Source: Neoceratodus forsteri
Taxonomy: Eukaryota > Chordata > Ceratodontiformes > Ceratodontidae
Direction of reading: 5' to 3'
NCBI GenBank assembly: GCA_016271365.2
Contig: CM028136.1
Location: 470,950,001 to 471,014,000 of the forward strand
DNA: 64,000 nt
Part shown: positions 35,673 through 47,464 of the stretch, one piece after another
How the letters are laid out: each line of letters opens with the position of its first letter
How positions within the stretch are numbered: the stretch's first letter is position 1
The notes under the pieces: model-generated
The model's database searches: none
Told to the model about the DNA's origin: nothing
The model's input: only the letters and a program-made list of their open reading frames with translations
Translations under genes and position numbers: made by a program

Positions 35673-36585
35673 ATAGAATAACTTTTTACTTTTGAGAAAG
35701 AATATAAAGTAAATAGAGAAGGGTGAGCGTGGGCCTTTTGGACCCACACTCCCACCAACTTCCAAATTCATTAAAAGTGATAAGTCATGCGAGCTGGTGG
35801 GGGCGTGCGCCCTTTGGGCTCCACGCTCCCACCAGCTTATAAATTTCTGTGTAAGATAAGACTACAAGTAATGAATATCATATGTATTGCTGAGGTGCAT
35901 ATAGGTGGGAGCATGGGGCCTGAAAGCTCCCACCACATAGAAAGAAAGCAAAGTGTCAGTCATCAGAGTGGTAGAATTCAACACCTGTTTACATGTCAGA
36001 CACGTAACCACTGGAAATGACTTCCATGGCAGTAATGCTAGGCACCTTATAAATGTGATCCCAGTACATACAAAATGGCATATGCAAAACATACAGTGTA
36101 TCATGCAATATGTCTGCAGCAAATTAATTTTCCAACACCTAAACACCATTATTCACATGAACAGGACATCTCCTGAAGATCCTCCAAATTTCAATATAAA
36201 AGACAAAACCGTTTTGAGATACAACATGTGAAAGTTTGAGATTTTCATTTGTTGGAATGCCAGACTTCTGCACCTGTTAAGATTTTAGACACCTAATGAC
36301 TGAAAAGTAGATCCATGGCAGTAAGACTAGCTATCATATAAATTTCAAGGCGATACGAGAATGGAAAGCGCTGTCTGCCAAATATAAATTGTGCCATGCA
36401 ATATCTCCACAGAAAATGTGTTGTCTGACATGTAAACACACTAATTCACATCTACAGGACATGCCATCAACACCCTCCAAATTTCATGTAAAAAGACCAA
36501 ACCATTTCCAAGATATTTAAAGTTAAAGATTGTTAAAATTGGCCTAATTGTTGCATTAAAATCTGTCCATCTAGTCCCTCCCGCA
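35673..36585. other. intergenic repeats without genes
   Basis: Repeated phrases about 75-100 bp apart such as GGGCC(T/G)TTTGGNCCCACACTCCCACCA (35730, 35800) and AAATTTCAATATAAAAGAC / AAATTTCATGTAAAAAGACC (36187, 36479) show internal duplication of one module. No frame looks coding. Confidence 0.5.
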
Positions 36586-37330
36586 CGATCAGAGATCACG
36601 ATCAAAGAATTTGCAGGCTCATGATCAAAGAATTTGCAGGCTAATGATCAAAGAATAAAAAATGGTGAAATTCAAATTTTAGACATAAATGCATGAAACC
36701 ACTGGCATGGTTTGATAAAATGAAGCTCCTTGAGCAAAAATCACCCTCATTTGTGTTAATAGCCCACCCCCTGAGCTGAGAAATTTGCTTTTTTCAACTG
36801 GCATTCTTGTCCCTCCCTCACGATCAAAGATCACAATCAAAGAATCTCACGGTCAAAGAATTTGCAGGCTAGCGATTAAAGAATTTGCAGGCTCACAATC
36901 AAAGAATAAAAAGTGATGACATTCAAATTTTAGACATGAATACATGAAACCACCAGCATGGTTTGATAAAACTTAGCCCCCTGAGCAAAACCCACCCTCA
37001 TTTGTGTTCATAACCCACCCCTGAGCTGAGAAAACTGCTTTTTTTAACTGCCCATCTTATCCTTCTCTCACAATCAAAGAATCTCACAATCAAAGAATTT
37101 GCAGGCTCACGATCAAAGATCATTAGCAAGTCATGATCAAAGAATAAAAATGTGTGAAACTCCATTGTTTTCCATTTTGAACAAAACCAAAGGCACAACT
37201 TGATAAAGCAAAGCCCCCTGAGTAAAACCCATCCAAGTTTTACTTCGGGAGTTGCTCCTGAGCTGAGATATTTGAGTTTTTCCAACCAGAACCTTAAAAC
37301 AAGATGGTGGCTGCTGCGATCAAAGAATTC
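36586..37330. repeat. ~245-bp tandem repeat with ATCAAAGAATTTGCAGGCT clusters
   Basis: Three units begin near 36590, 36835 and 37070. Each opens with one to three copies of a ~20-bp word (ATCAAAGAATTTGCAGGCT or a variant), then a body with CATGAAACCACTGGCATGGT and ends with CCTGAGCTGAGA (36771, 37021, 37258). The same word occurs inverted (ATTCTTTGATCGTGAGG) at 37333-37385. It forms part of the right-hand portion of a repeat whose end is at 37822. Confidence 0.8.
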
Positions 37331-37822
37331 TCAGTGTCACATATTCTTTGACCATGAGGCTGCAAATTCTTTGATCGTGAGGAAGGACCAGATGTTCAAA
37401 ACCCCATTCTTTGTTCTCAAAATAACCATATCAATTTTCCCATTGACGTATAATGGGAATTTAAAACTGCAATAACTTTTGAATGGATTAATATTTTTTT
37501 CACCAAAAGAAAAGCGGGCATGTTCATTGACCAGAGCTCCTTCAGATGAGCCAACTTGAAGAGTGGCATGCCACATGATGGCCACACAGCATCACAGACA
37601 ATATCCCAAAAACTGCTAACATAACTGGCGAAAAGTGCATTTTTCAGTGCTTTGGTGTGCAAAGACCGTACGTCTGACTGAAATAAAATTTAGCAGATTG
37701 GGAGATCTACCATGCCCCACCACACATATCAAATTTCATGCAAATCTGTTGAATGGATCCAAAGTTATTAACATGCAAAGTTTTGAGTTTAACATAGAAG
37801 TGACTTCATAACCCTAAGTATA
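37250..37822. repeat. right terminal block of an unclassified repeat family (element X)
   Basis: Contains the order AACAAGATGGTGGCT, CCCATTGACGTATAATGGG (palindromic), TTGAATGGATTAATATTT, TTGAATGGATCCAAAGTTATT and finally CATAACCCTAAGTATA. The same order in the same orientation occurs at 49640-50194. Its left end was not found. Confidence 0.75.
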
Positions 37823-38789
37823 TACACATACATATATATTATACTGGCATAGTAGTGCCTGTATAGTTAGGGTTCAATGGTCATGTCTATTTTAAACCCA
37901 ACATTTAGCAGTTTTACAACTTTGCAACTGTAGGTCTGATGTGCACAAAATTGTTCATGCATTGTCAGGTACCATAGACCTCTTGATGTAGCAAATTTTG
38001 TTCCAGTAGAATGTGTGGTTGTGAAGCTGTGTAGTGTCCAAAAATGTGAAAGTTACCATTTAGGTGCAAATCCTTTGAAACACCATATCTCCAAAATAGC
38101 TTGGGGGTCTGGTCAGAAATTGTTAGGGTATGTGGGGTCTGGGTCGCAGATGTGCTTTTTAAAGGTTTGATGAAAAAATATGAATCCATTCAAAAGTTAT
38201 TAAACTTTTAAGCTTGCCATTATAGCCTATGGGAAAAATTATATGTACCGTATGAAAGCAGTTTCTGTTTTCTTGAAAGCACTTTTTGCTGTCACAAATG
38301 GAACGGTAGTGTCTTGCTGTGGCCATCTTGCTTTCAGTTAGTGACGGGGGAAAAAACACTGTTATTCAAAAAATACTGCCCATTGGTAAGCACTAACAGT
38401 TGTGTTTACCTAATCAAGGCCCAAGGACCATGATTCTGCCATTAGGTTTTAAAAATAGTGATGAGAAATATGTTTTTTACATTTGCCATTTGTACTGCCA
38501 CAATTTGCGGCACTGTCTTTTAGAAATGATCAGAAATTGTGGCAGTTTTTGCACAACTAATGGTGCTGTTGTGCAAAAACAGCAGCAAATTGGGGGACTG
38601 TTTTGTGAAAACTGACACAATCAATGGCACTACTTCAATAAAAAAAACATTGGCACCTCTAAAAACACAAAACCTTTTCTTGCCATTTTCTACCACAAAT
38701 AATGCCAGAATTGGATTCCCCAGCCCTCATTTAGTTAAACAACTATTGGTGTTTACCTAGTAAAAGGATCTTTTATCCTTTTACTGCCT

Positions 38790-39290
38790 CCAAGGGGACC
38801 AAGGCATGTTTTAATCAAAAAAACTGTTTTTGACGACATGGGGTGCCCAATCCCCATGTCAGTGGTAAAAGCCCCCCTGCCAGTGTTGGACACTGGAGAA
38901 CCCACTCCCAGTGTCCCAAAATATTTATTTATTAGAAAAAGTTTTACCAACATCGGGGTTCCCAATCTCCAAGCTGGCACTAGAACCTCCCCGCCAGTGT
39001 GGGACAACAATGAGCCCACTCTCAGTGTCCCAGTTATGTCCTACCCCCCCGTACTGTGGGACACTGGGGAGCCACCCGAGTGTCCTGAAATATTGGTTGA
39101 TATGTAGTTGTTAAAACATGTTTTCACCCACATTGGAGTGCCCAATCCCTATGTCAGCAGTAGACCCCCCTGCCAGTGTGAGACACTGGGGAGCCCACTC
39201 CCAGTGTCCCCAGTTATGTTGTACCCCCTCAGTACTGTGGCACATTGGGGAACCCACCCCCAGTGTCCCAAAATATTGGTGACATTGTAC
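38790..39290 (+). repeat. tandem GGGACACTGGGGAGCCCACTCCCAGTGTCCC-type module
   Basis: Three tandem copies of a ~120-165-bp unit, each with a palindrome of the form GACACTGGG...CCCAGTGTC, followed by CAAAATATT. One copy occurs inverted at 49020-49135 in the right arm of element Y; the phrase GACATGGGGTGCCCAATCCC is shared. Confidence 0.8.
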
Positions 39291-39335
39291 CTATAAAAAA
39301 AAGAAAACAGTCCCCCAACATATTTTTTTAAAAAG

Positions 39336-39536
39336 CCTGAAAAAAAGAAAATGCACCCTCATCATCTCCCCGTCACCCTCCCCCATCCCAACCATCCCAT
39401 TGAGCACCCACCAGCCCACACACACACCCTTGCCCTATGCTTACCACCAGAGATCATCAGCTGTCATCTTCTGTTGACCAGGACACGTCTGCACTCTTCA
39501 AAGCCTAACTGCAAAATGAAGACTCAAGGTAAGTGC
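39336..39536 (+). other. exon-like block of the left arm, donor AAG|GTAAGTGC
   Basis: Homologous to the 48799-48984 block on the other strand. It ends in SSVDQDTSALFKA-stop-LQNEDS and a perfect donor GTAAGTGC at 39529. It has in-frame stops, so this copy is not coding. See the findings for the comparison. Confidence 0.45.
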
Positions 39537-39599
39537 AGTATAATGGCTTTTAATGGTATTTTGAACTTATGGTGATATCTCGGCCATGTTTTTTTTTTT

Positions 39600-40390
39600 T
39601 TTGCACAAAATTTTCCACATAGGCTTTTTGTGACCCCACATCATAAACACTGGCACTGTTGTTTCATTACTCAGTTCTGTAAGGTGGTTTTGTGGTCACT
39701 GCGCAAAATCATCTTTCTGGACCAAGTAACAAAATGTTCATGAAGTGGGGTCCCAAAAAGCCCATGTTGAAAGTTTAGTAAAAAAAAAATATTTAAAAAT
39801 GCCTGAGTTATGCGCAGTCATTGAAAATGTTCCATGCACATGTGTAAGTTTTGAAATTTGTAATATTTTCACTCCAGATTTTCAACATAGCCATTTTTCC
39901 ACACCACCTCATGAACACTGCATCTGTCATTTCTCATATCCTTCCTGAAATGTGTTTCTGCACCTGTGGCACAGAATGGTATTTTCTCATGGATAAAGAC
40001 ATTTTCACCTATGGGGTTTATGAGGTGAGGTGATAAGACTACGTTGCAAATTTGGGGTCAAAATATGAAAAAATGACAAAACTATGACCATTCATTGCAA
40101 TTTCAGTATGCCCACTCGTAACTATGGAAATTTTCAATATTTTGACCCAAGATTTGCAACACAGACTTCTTATTACCTCACATCATGCATGTCATAGCTG
40201 TACCTTTTCAAATCCTGACCAAAATGTGTTTTCACACCTATGGCATGGAATGGCATCACAGTTGTACAGAATTATGTTTTGGTGGGGATTTGAACATTTT
40301 CTGTACCAGGTATATATCCTGGGGCAATCTGATGGCTATGGTGATAATTTGCTCACACATCTTTGGAGGGATGGTCCCACAGTAAAAAAA
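39600..40390. repeat. three foldback units, left arm of element Y
   Basis: Each unit of about 180 bp is an imperfect palindrome: ACATAG(G/C)C(T/A)TTTTN with CCCACNTCATGAACA on one side and the inverse on the other (for example 39617-39650 with 39735-39770). Units start near 39605, 39885 and 40150. The mirrored set is at 47950-48725. Confidence 0.75.
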
Positions 40391-40447
40391 AAAGGAAAAT
40401 CATGGGAGTCCTGCACTTTTAATAGGGTGATGAAGATTAATTACAAT

Positions 40448-41100
40448 ATGGCTGATTCTAGAAAGATTTATGCATGGCACAAAGTGGCTTGTATCAACAG
40501 GAATGATGCAAGTAGCACTTTGTGCCATGAGTTGCGACATGTGGGATTCTGGAAAGCAGCCTGTGACATGATTGCAGGCTGCTTGCACCAAACTGGATCT
40601 GCACCATGGTTGTGCCATAAACCCCAATGTGACATGGCACAAGGGGGTTTACAGCAGCAGTTGCACCCTATTCTGTAAGGGTGGCTGCCACATCCCCAAA
40701 TATGGGATCCTAAAACAACCCCAGGAGGACATCCATCAAAGTACATTTACACCAGCCATTAGCAGGTGTAAGTGTAATTTGCGGACACCAGGGGTTGTAC
40801 CAATGTGCCCCCAATGGATCCCCCATAGGTGAAGTAGCCCCCCCCAAAGCCCAGTCCCCAGTTTGAATAAATGGTAAAGCCTTGCAGGGCTATGGTCCCC
40901 CCCCATTCCCGATCCCAAGTTTTAATAAATTGTAAAGCCCTGCAGGACTATGGTTCCCCCAGGTCCCGATTCCCAGTTTGAATAAATTGTAAAGACATGC
41001 AGAGCTATCATACCCCTCCAAGCCCTGATCCCTGAACCCCTATAATTGGTTCTGAAGACTAATACAATAAAAACAGTCCCTCATCCCTGGTAGCCCCAGT
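40448..41100. mobile_element. Harbinger-type MITE remnant
   Basis: The segment 40600-40695 (CATGGCACAAGGGGGTTTACAG, TTGCACCCTATTCTGTAAGG, GGCTGCCAC) matches the interior of the MITE at 63027-63772. A TIR-like GGCTGATTCTAGAAAG begins at about 40450. The 3' side shares CTGCAGGGCTATGG and GCCCNGATCCC phrases with 46476-46920. The ends are not paired cleanly. Confidence 0.6.
40850..41045 (+). repeat. minisatellite, ~64-bp unit, about three copies
   Basis: AGTTTGAATAAATGGTAAAG with CCTTGCAGGGCTATGG recurs at 40860, 40918 and 40975 with drift, separated by C-rich text (CCCCCCATTCCCGATCCC). Confidence 0.85.
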
Positions 41101-41242
41101 AGTCTAGTAGCCCCTCACCCCCCTCATCTGGCAGAGCCAGACCACCCTGCTCCCCCCAACCTATACCCAGCCAGTGACTGCCACAGCCCACCTCTCCCCA
41201 CTGTGACCAGCAGCAGACTGAGCTCTGTATGAGAGTGTACCT

Positions 41243-41307
41243 CTGTAAATAGTACATGTTCAGTGAATGACAGCTTCTGTCATTCACTGAGCATGTACTA
41301 TTTACAG
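41243..41307. repeat. perfect-type hairpin, 31-bp stem, 3-nt loop
   Basis: The left arm 41243-41273 starts CTGTAAATAGTACATG; the right arm 41277-41307 is its inverse with one mismatch; the loop is CTT. It abuts a smaller hairpin and the TATAGTTAGGG terminus at 41321. Confidence 0.95.
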
Positions 41308-41320
41308 CAGTAGGGCGAGT

Positions 41321-41830
41321 ACTGTATAGTTAGGGTTGCATGGATACTTCTATGTTAAACCCCAAATTTTTTACTTTAATAACTCTGCAACCATTCATCC
41401 AATTCACCTGAAATTTGACGTGACTATTGTCATACCATAGATCACTGGATCCAGAAATATTTGTTCAAGTTGGATTTTCTGTTACAAAGCTGCATATTAT
41501 TGAAAAGTGTGAAAAATTCTAAACCTTTGTGAACTCTTTGCTCAGCTCTATAGCCCAAACAGATTGTACTTTTGTTCTGAAGTTTTCAGAGTATATGGGG
41601 ATTGCATCTGTGAAGTGCCTTTTGACTGTTTGGTGAAAAAATATTAATCCAGTCAAAAGTTATTTAAGTTTAAAGTTTCCCATTATATCCTATAGGAATA
41701 AGTATATGTTCCTAAAAAAGCAACTTGTAGTGTCATGAAAGTACCTTTTTCTGTTGCAAATGCCCTCAGTAGTGTTGTGCCACTGGCATCTTGTTTTCAG
41801 TTAGTGGAGGAGAAAAAACGTTGGGGTCGT
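41321..41830 (+). repeat. solo left terminal block of the unclassified family (element Z)
   Basis: Begins TATAGTTAGGGTTGCATGG and is similar along about 500 bp to the left end of element Y (shared: ACCATAGAC/TCACTGGAT, TTTGGTGAAAAAATATTAATCC, CAAAAGTTATT, CCATTATATCCTATAGG, GGCATCTTGTTTTCAGTTAGTG). No matching right end was found within the window. Confidence 0.8.
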
Positions 41831-41944
41831 CGGCCTCTCACCTTATTCTCCTACACTGTGCCAGCTCAGCATGTTTACAGATTGAATGGGGTGAGAGTTA
41901 AATCTGACAACCGCAACATACACCCATTCTACTTTCATGGGACT

Positions 41945-42455
41945 CCTGCAAAATTTCATAAATTTCGCAAAGTTTTCTGAACTTCTACCATGGTGAGATT
42001 CAAATTTTTCAAATGTGTTTGGTGAATCTTTACCCTGTTCAGTGGAATTTTTTGGCTGAACTGTGGAATATTATACATGAACTGTGGAATGACAGTTCTT
42101 AGGAATTTTATTCCATAGTTTAATGGATTATTCTGCAGTACATGTAATTATTATGTAATTCAATGATCAGTTCTGTGGAATTTCTTTCTGCAGTGTAGTT
42201 CATTAATCTACAATTCACGCATTCATTCCACAGTTCAGTGACTCACTGAACTGTGGAATGAATGTATGAATTGCAGATTAATGTATTAAGCTGTGGGAAA
42301 TAAATTTGCAGAATTTATGGCTGACAGTGTTCAGTTCTGCAGATTTTTTTCTGCAGTTTAATACAATAATCAGCAACTCATACATTTATTCCACCATTCG
42401 AAGTTGGATTTTCCAAGAAAGTTGTCAAAGCACATTTCACACAGCCCTAATGTTA
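41945..42455. mobile_element. large AT-rich palindrome, foldback or hAT-like MITE
   Basis: The centre is TTCAGTGACTCACTGAA at about 42233-42249; arms of about 200 bp with gaps carry GAACTGTGGAATGAATG and its inverse. The right end CACAGCCCTAATG resembles inverted hAT MITE ends (TAGGGCTGTG). No clean left end or 8-bp duplication was found. Confidence 0.6.
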
Positions 42456-42479
42456 ATATGTTAGTGTAACCCCCTTGCA

Positions 42480-43894
42480 GATGGGGCTTCCTAAAAATGC
42501 CAGCCTGGACTTACCTTAGCCCTGTCTTTCTGTTCTCTTCCTGCTATCTCCCAGGTTTCTCCCGATTTGGCCACCAATTTTTTTTTCTGGTCCCCCAGGT
42601 CTTGTTTGCTCCTCCAGTGCCCTGCTATGTCACCCAAATGAAAATCCAGCCCCTCTGAGGTTTAAAAAATGCCACTCATGAGCACCACTGTAAAAGATGC
42701 TGCCTCCAGGGCAGCAGAGAATTGCATTGTAAAGTGCCCATGTTAAAAGTGCTGCCTCCAGAGCAGCGGGACTCATGATGGCACAATTTTGCCCTCAAAA
42801 TGGAACTGCTTGGTTTGTGGTCACTTCGTGGACTGTGCCATGGGTCTCAGGATCCCTTCTACCTAATTGGGACCTGGTGACCATGGACAGCCTGCTGGGG
42901 GGCTGCTCAGATGCCCAGTTAAAGAGTTTGACTGGGGCTCATTGAAATATGCCTGAAAAGGACCCTGGTCATCTGTATAATTCATAACTTGTGTCTGGCT
43001 GCCTCCAGGGTAGCCCTAAATGGCTTTGGCCAAAAAAAGGAAGAAATTAAATGTTTTTTTTTTTTTTAATTGAAACTTGTTGCTGCATATTGGGGATGTA
43101 TTGTACTGCAGGGAAGAGTGTTTTAAATTAAAGATAAATATTTTTTCCCTGGATTAACCTGTAGTTTGGAACTGTTGTGTGTCAGCCTGTCAGCTGCTGC
43201 AGGGGAGTTCTGCTATGTGCAGTAGTGACAGGAAAACCAAAGGAGTTACATCCTTCAACTGTGCAGCAACTGCAAGTACAACCTCTGAGCTGCAAAACTG
43301 TGGGGCAATGGGGCAAATAATTATTTATTTCTGGCTGCACCAGGGTAGTATTCAGGACTGTATCTAATTTGCAATAAGGGGCAGTGGATTAAGCAGCCAT
43401 TGCAAGCAGCCACAGCCAATGGAAAGCCAGGAATAAAAAGCCAGGACTTGTGGGAAATTCACTACACCTCATGGGTAACCACCCAATTGCTTATGGTGAC
43501 TTACTGGGACATCAATTTAGGTGCCAATTCTTCAATCCAATCATGTCTCAACTACTGTGATTCACAGGTCCCTCAGCCATTCAGAGACCTGTCACTCCAT
43601 ATCTGCTGCCAATCAGGAGTCAAACTAGGTGCCCTATAAGAGACAGTGTTTGCCAGTTTTTTCTTCAGATTCTGCCAGGGTGAGAAGAGGAGAGCAGGCT
43701 ACAGCCTGCTGGGAGCACCCCACAGAGTTGGGGGCTCAGACCCCAGCCATACCACTAGGCTTTGCTTGAGCCACTTAGCTAAGCCCCTCCAGTCATCAGG
43801 AGGTGTTTGTTATCTTTTTAGTTAAAGTAAATTTAGAATTTTGCAACTGCTAGTCTGGAGGTTGTCAGAAATGTCCTCCAGAGGCCAGCTCTCC
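42480..43894. other. intergenic DNA, no gene seen
   Basis: Short open frames at 43179-43367 and 43400-43639 (+) have no recognisable motif. Phrases containing GCTGCCTCCAG(A/G)GCAGC are repeated at 42700, 42745 and 43008, hinting at internal duplication. Confidence 0.5.
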
Positions 43895-43902
43895 CTCCCA
43901 CG

Positions 43903-44209
43903 CATACCTCTCAACTGTCCCTGATTTTCAGGGATGTCCCTGATTTTGCCTCAGAATTTTACTCTGTCCCTCCTAAAAATTGTGTGTCCATGACCAAACA
44001 GTGGCAGTTGGAAGCACTAAATAATGTCAAACATTAACGTTAAAGAGTTGTTCTTCCTTAGAAAATGCACTTTGCACTAAGCCCCATAAGCTACTAGCTT
44101 CCTGAGTGGATATCAACAAGTTTGAAGAAGTGTCCCTGATTTTGGTCCTTTGTCCCTGATTTTTTTAAGCCTTGTCCCTGATTTATGCGGCAGGAGGTTG
44201 AGAGGTATG
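43903..44209. mobile_element. hAT-type MITE, 307 bp, TSD CTCCCACG
   Basis: Ends CATACCTCTCAAC (43903-43915) and GTTGAGAGGTATG (44197-44209) are perfect inverses. The exact 8-bp CTCCCACG lies on both sides (43895-43902 and 44210-44217). The interior repeats GTCCCTGATTTT near both ends. Non-coding. Confidence 0.93.
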
Positions 44210-45776
44210 CTCCCACGTCAGAGAAATATGTGGAAAAGAAGACTATCTGCCATACCTCAGTTGTGAGAGAGCTGAAGAGAATGCAGAAAGCCTTCAATTG
44301 TGGATGCGACCCATGGAGGACATGAGTGAGTACCCTCGTACCCCCAGTGTGAAGGAGAAGCTTCAAAAGTAATCTTGGGGGCTTCAAGCTCCACTCCAAT
44401 TATTTTGCTATGTGATAAAATCTCTGAATTATCAGTCTGGGCTACTAACCTCATCAGAAACTGCCTAGTTCAAACTTAAAATGGATGCATCTTGTCTGTG
44501 GCCCAAATGGTTAAATCACAGGTGCAGTAAGATGCCCGGATAGTGAATCATATAAATGTATTATAACTTGTTTTTGCCCTATGGGTTAGAGTCCTGCCTT
44601 CATGGAGCTGACTGCCAAGCCACATTTTCCACTTCATGGGTCAGGCGGCCCTAGAGCATATTATATCTAAGTTATTCTGAAGAGAATTTACCAGCTGGTT
44701 ACTTTGGATGTGACTTTCAAATATTGTGCTGAATATTCAGGATGTTAAATCCAAGTAGTTTGTCCTGGAATGTTCAGAAATCTGTAAATGCAGGGAAATC
44801 CCTGTCTTTTTGTGATGTGCAGGGCAATCCCTGACTTTTTGTGACCAGCAGGGTCAATCCCTGCTAATTCTGCTAAATGCAGGGCAATCCCTGCCTTTGT
44901 TGTACATAGCATCTGCAGTCATTACAGTAATCTTTCTCCAAGTTGCCCTCTCCCTCAAATCAATAGCCAGCCACCTCGACCAGCGACAATGTCCACCAGG
45001 CCTGCAACATCTAGGACTGTGGTATCTGGTTAACCAGTACGGTATGGGATTGCTGGGTTTCATATTGTTCTGGGACTGGTACCAGTGTGGGTAATCAAAT
45101 AATAATTATTTGTGTACCATCTGATTTGTCAGCAGCTAGATAGCCAGTTCACTGTGTATCGTGTGTCGAATTACGAAATGTGATTGCCTTTTTTGTCTAA
45201 TAGCATGTAGCCACCCAGCTAGAGGGTTCACCAGCAAAACCAAACTAATTTGTGTACATATGTAAATAGTAATCAAATAACCTCCACTCCACATCCCTGT
45301 TCCTAACTCCTTATACCCCCTAAATAAATATCTTGTTATTGTTGTTGAAATATTTGGTGTGAGCATAATATTAGAGAAAGCATATAAATGCAAAGTGTTG
45401 AAATGTGGGGAAATGTTTATTGGGGCATGTCTGGGGAAGGTTAATGGTTATCATGAGTGGTATAGCATCTCAGGGGGGCTATACCTATTACCATCTTACC
45501 CACATAAAGCACCCTGAGTGGAGGCACTGAGCAAAGGTTTTAAAAAATGGTTATCAGTTAGCAAACCCAAACCCCTCAGCATATGTCCAGGGCAGTAGTC
45601 AGGGGTGTAACACTGGGGATAATGCCACCCAGGGGTTGCATTAGTTTTTCAGAAAGGGCTTGGTCTTGTTTCCTTGTTGTTGTCCCTTTGTGTAGGCATT
45701 CAATCACATTAGTGACCATGTGTGTTCAAGAATCTGTTTTCTGTTCATTTACTTTTGATGTTTTTAAATTCCTTGA
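44210..45776. other. intergenic DNA with four short palindromes, no gene
   Basis: Four copies of CAGGGNAATCCCTG-like palindromes lie at about 44793, 44820, 44848 and 44880. No coding motif was recognised. Confidence 0.55.
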
Positions 45777-45784
45777 CCACTTAT

Positions 45785-46148
45785 TAGTACTGTGAGGATT
45801 TTTCAAATTCCAGTGGAATGAAATGTCATGGAATTATCAGAATTCCACCAAAATTCAGACATATTTTACCTGAAATGAAATGGCAGAATTCCATTTCAGA
45901 AAAATGCAGAATGAAATTTTCCACAACATTTCGTAGAATTGTGTTCCACAGATCTCAATATTTTTAGCAGAAGTGGTTGCAGAATGATTTTCCAAGGAAA
46001 AAATGCTGTTTCACTGAATATTGTTCCGTGGATTGCAGCAGGTGCAACTCTGCAGAAGAACCAGTGAAATTCCTTCAGAAATTCCACCAGCAGAATGATC
46101 ATTTCATTCTAATTTTACCAGCAGAATTCTGCATTCTGCACAGCACTA
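45785..46148. mobile_element. hAT-type MITE, 364 bp, TSD CCACTTAT/CCACTCAT
   Basis: Ends TAGTACTGTG (45785) and the inverse CACAGCACTA (46139-46148) differ at one base. Flanks CCACTTAT (45777-45784) and CCACTCAT (46149-46156) match 7 of 8. The AT-rich interior has repeated GGAATT/AATTCC words. It is older than the 7312 and 43903 MITEs. Confidence 0.83.
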
Positions 46149-46475
46149 CCACTCATATTAATTACTTATAAGATTGCTTTCCGTTGTTTAAATTATTCAA
46201 ACCAGACTTCAATGAAAATGCTTTCCCTGCAGCTGTTGAGTAAGTGCCCACCAGAACAATCTGCCATATCATATTACTGCCACCAATGTAGTCTTGATTT
46301 ATATATTTACAATTGAAAACTATGAAAGAATGTTTTATTATGTTCAAGTTTGTTTACTATATCATTATGCAGATAGCTGAAACTGTAACATAATTAGAAG
46401 ATAATATATCAGGAGTATTCAGAAAACTGGTACATTTGGTAATCCATCAGTTATTGCTTTGGGATTAATACACTT

Positions 46476-46920
46476 GGGGCTGATTCTCAAAGGGATGGCA
46501 CAAGTCACGCCAAAGTTGACTTGTGCTAAATGTTGATGCACAGTGGACCCTGATCCCATTTCTGTATCAGGCAGGGTCCCCACAGTTAAGTCCCACAACT
46601 TGCGCCAGCCCAACTAGTACACCAAATTGAGGGCATACCAGAACTGGTGGCCGCAAGCCTGTGGCATTGAAAGGAGAAGGGCACAAGCAGCCCCCATGCC
46701 ACGATCCCCAAGGATACATGCTTTTAATGCCCTGCAGGGCTATCAGACCCCCCCATATCCCATGCCCCAATTCCATCTGTTGACACCCCACAGGGCTATC
46801 AGACCTCCCCCCACCAGCCCCAATCCCCGATCCCTAAACCCCCATAGAAAAATGACAGTCTGTGGAGTAATAACATGAAAAACCCATTCCCACAACCCCT
46901 TTAGCCCTGGTTGAGTTAAG
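46476..46920. mobile_element. Harbinger-type MITE fragment
   Basis: Starts GGGGCTGATTCTCAAAGGG, similar to Harbinger ends in this window (GGGCTCGATTTTCAAA at 50472). It shares CTGCAGGGCTATCAGACCCCCC and CCGATCCCTAAACCCCCATA phrases with 40860-41060. Confidence 0.6.
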
Positions 46921-46925
46921 CCAAC

Positions 46926-47463
46926 CTAAATATCACTGGTGAAACTGAAGATCTTAACCATATCTTGTGGCACTGTGAGTGGTATAAAAACCAGAGAGAT
47001 TATTGGTTAAGTCCCTTTATCAATCAAAACAATATAACACATGTAGATGAGCTCACAATGATATTGATGCTAACAGAAGATGAGTGGACTATAAAGAAAT
47101 TTGAAACTTATCCAACTATTATTATAAAAATAAGGAAGCACAAAATCAATGCATTAAAACCATGATTTAATCACCCTCATCCCACTCTGATTTTAATAAG
47201 AATGTGCTTCCTTTTTCTCCTCAACTTCTCTAGAATTTAAATAATAGAAACATACAATGCATTTAAAAGTTTGTTCTGCACTATGTGAATTGTGACACTG
47301 ACATTACAAATACATAATTGCACTTCTGTTATCAATTTATTGTATTGTATTTTTGTATTTTATGTACCCAAGCATTTACTATATTGTATTTTATGTTTTC
47401 TATGTATGTACTTACACATTGAAAAGACTATTACAATCAATCAATAAAAACTTTGTACTAGTA
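46926..47463 (+). pseudogene. LINE 3' fragment (same family as 12600-24540)
   Basis: Encodes ETEDLNHILWHCEWYKNQRDYWL, then residues to a stop at 47163. This Cys/His block matches the C-terminus at 24018-24100. A 3' UTR follows, ending in TCAATCAATAAAAACTTTG. It is a 5'-truncated copy of about 540 bp. Confidence 0.8.
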
Positions 47464-47464
47464 A

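Noticed and set aside
35787..36231. Small overlapping frames on both strands
   Set aside because: Non-coding repeat modules; neither frame is kept between the duplicated copies at 36187 and 36479.
36586..37390. CRISPR-like array of short repeats
   Set aside because: The repeat words are irregularly spaced within 245-bp tandem units, occur in both orientations and lie in eukaryotic repeat DNA.
37828..37866. Element Y as a Helitron (hairpin near the end)
   Set aside because: Hairpins lie outside an inverted terminus at both ends and there is no TC start or CTRR end; no Rep/helicase was seen.
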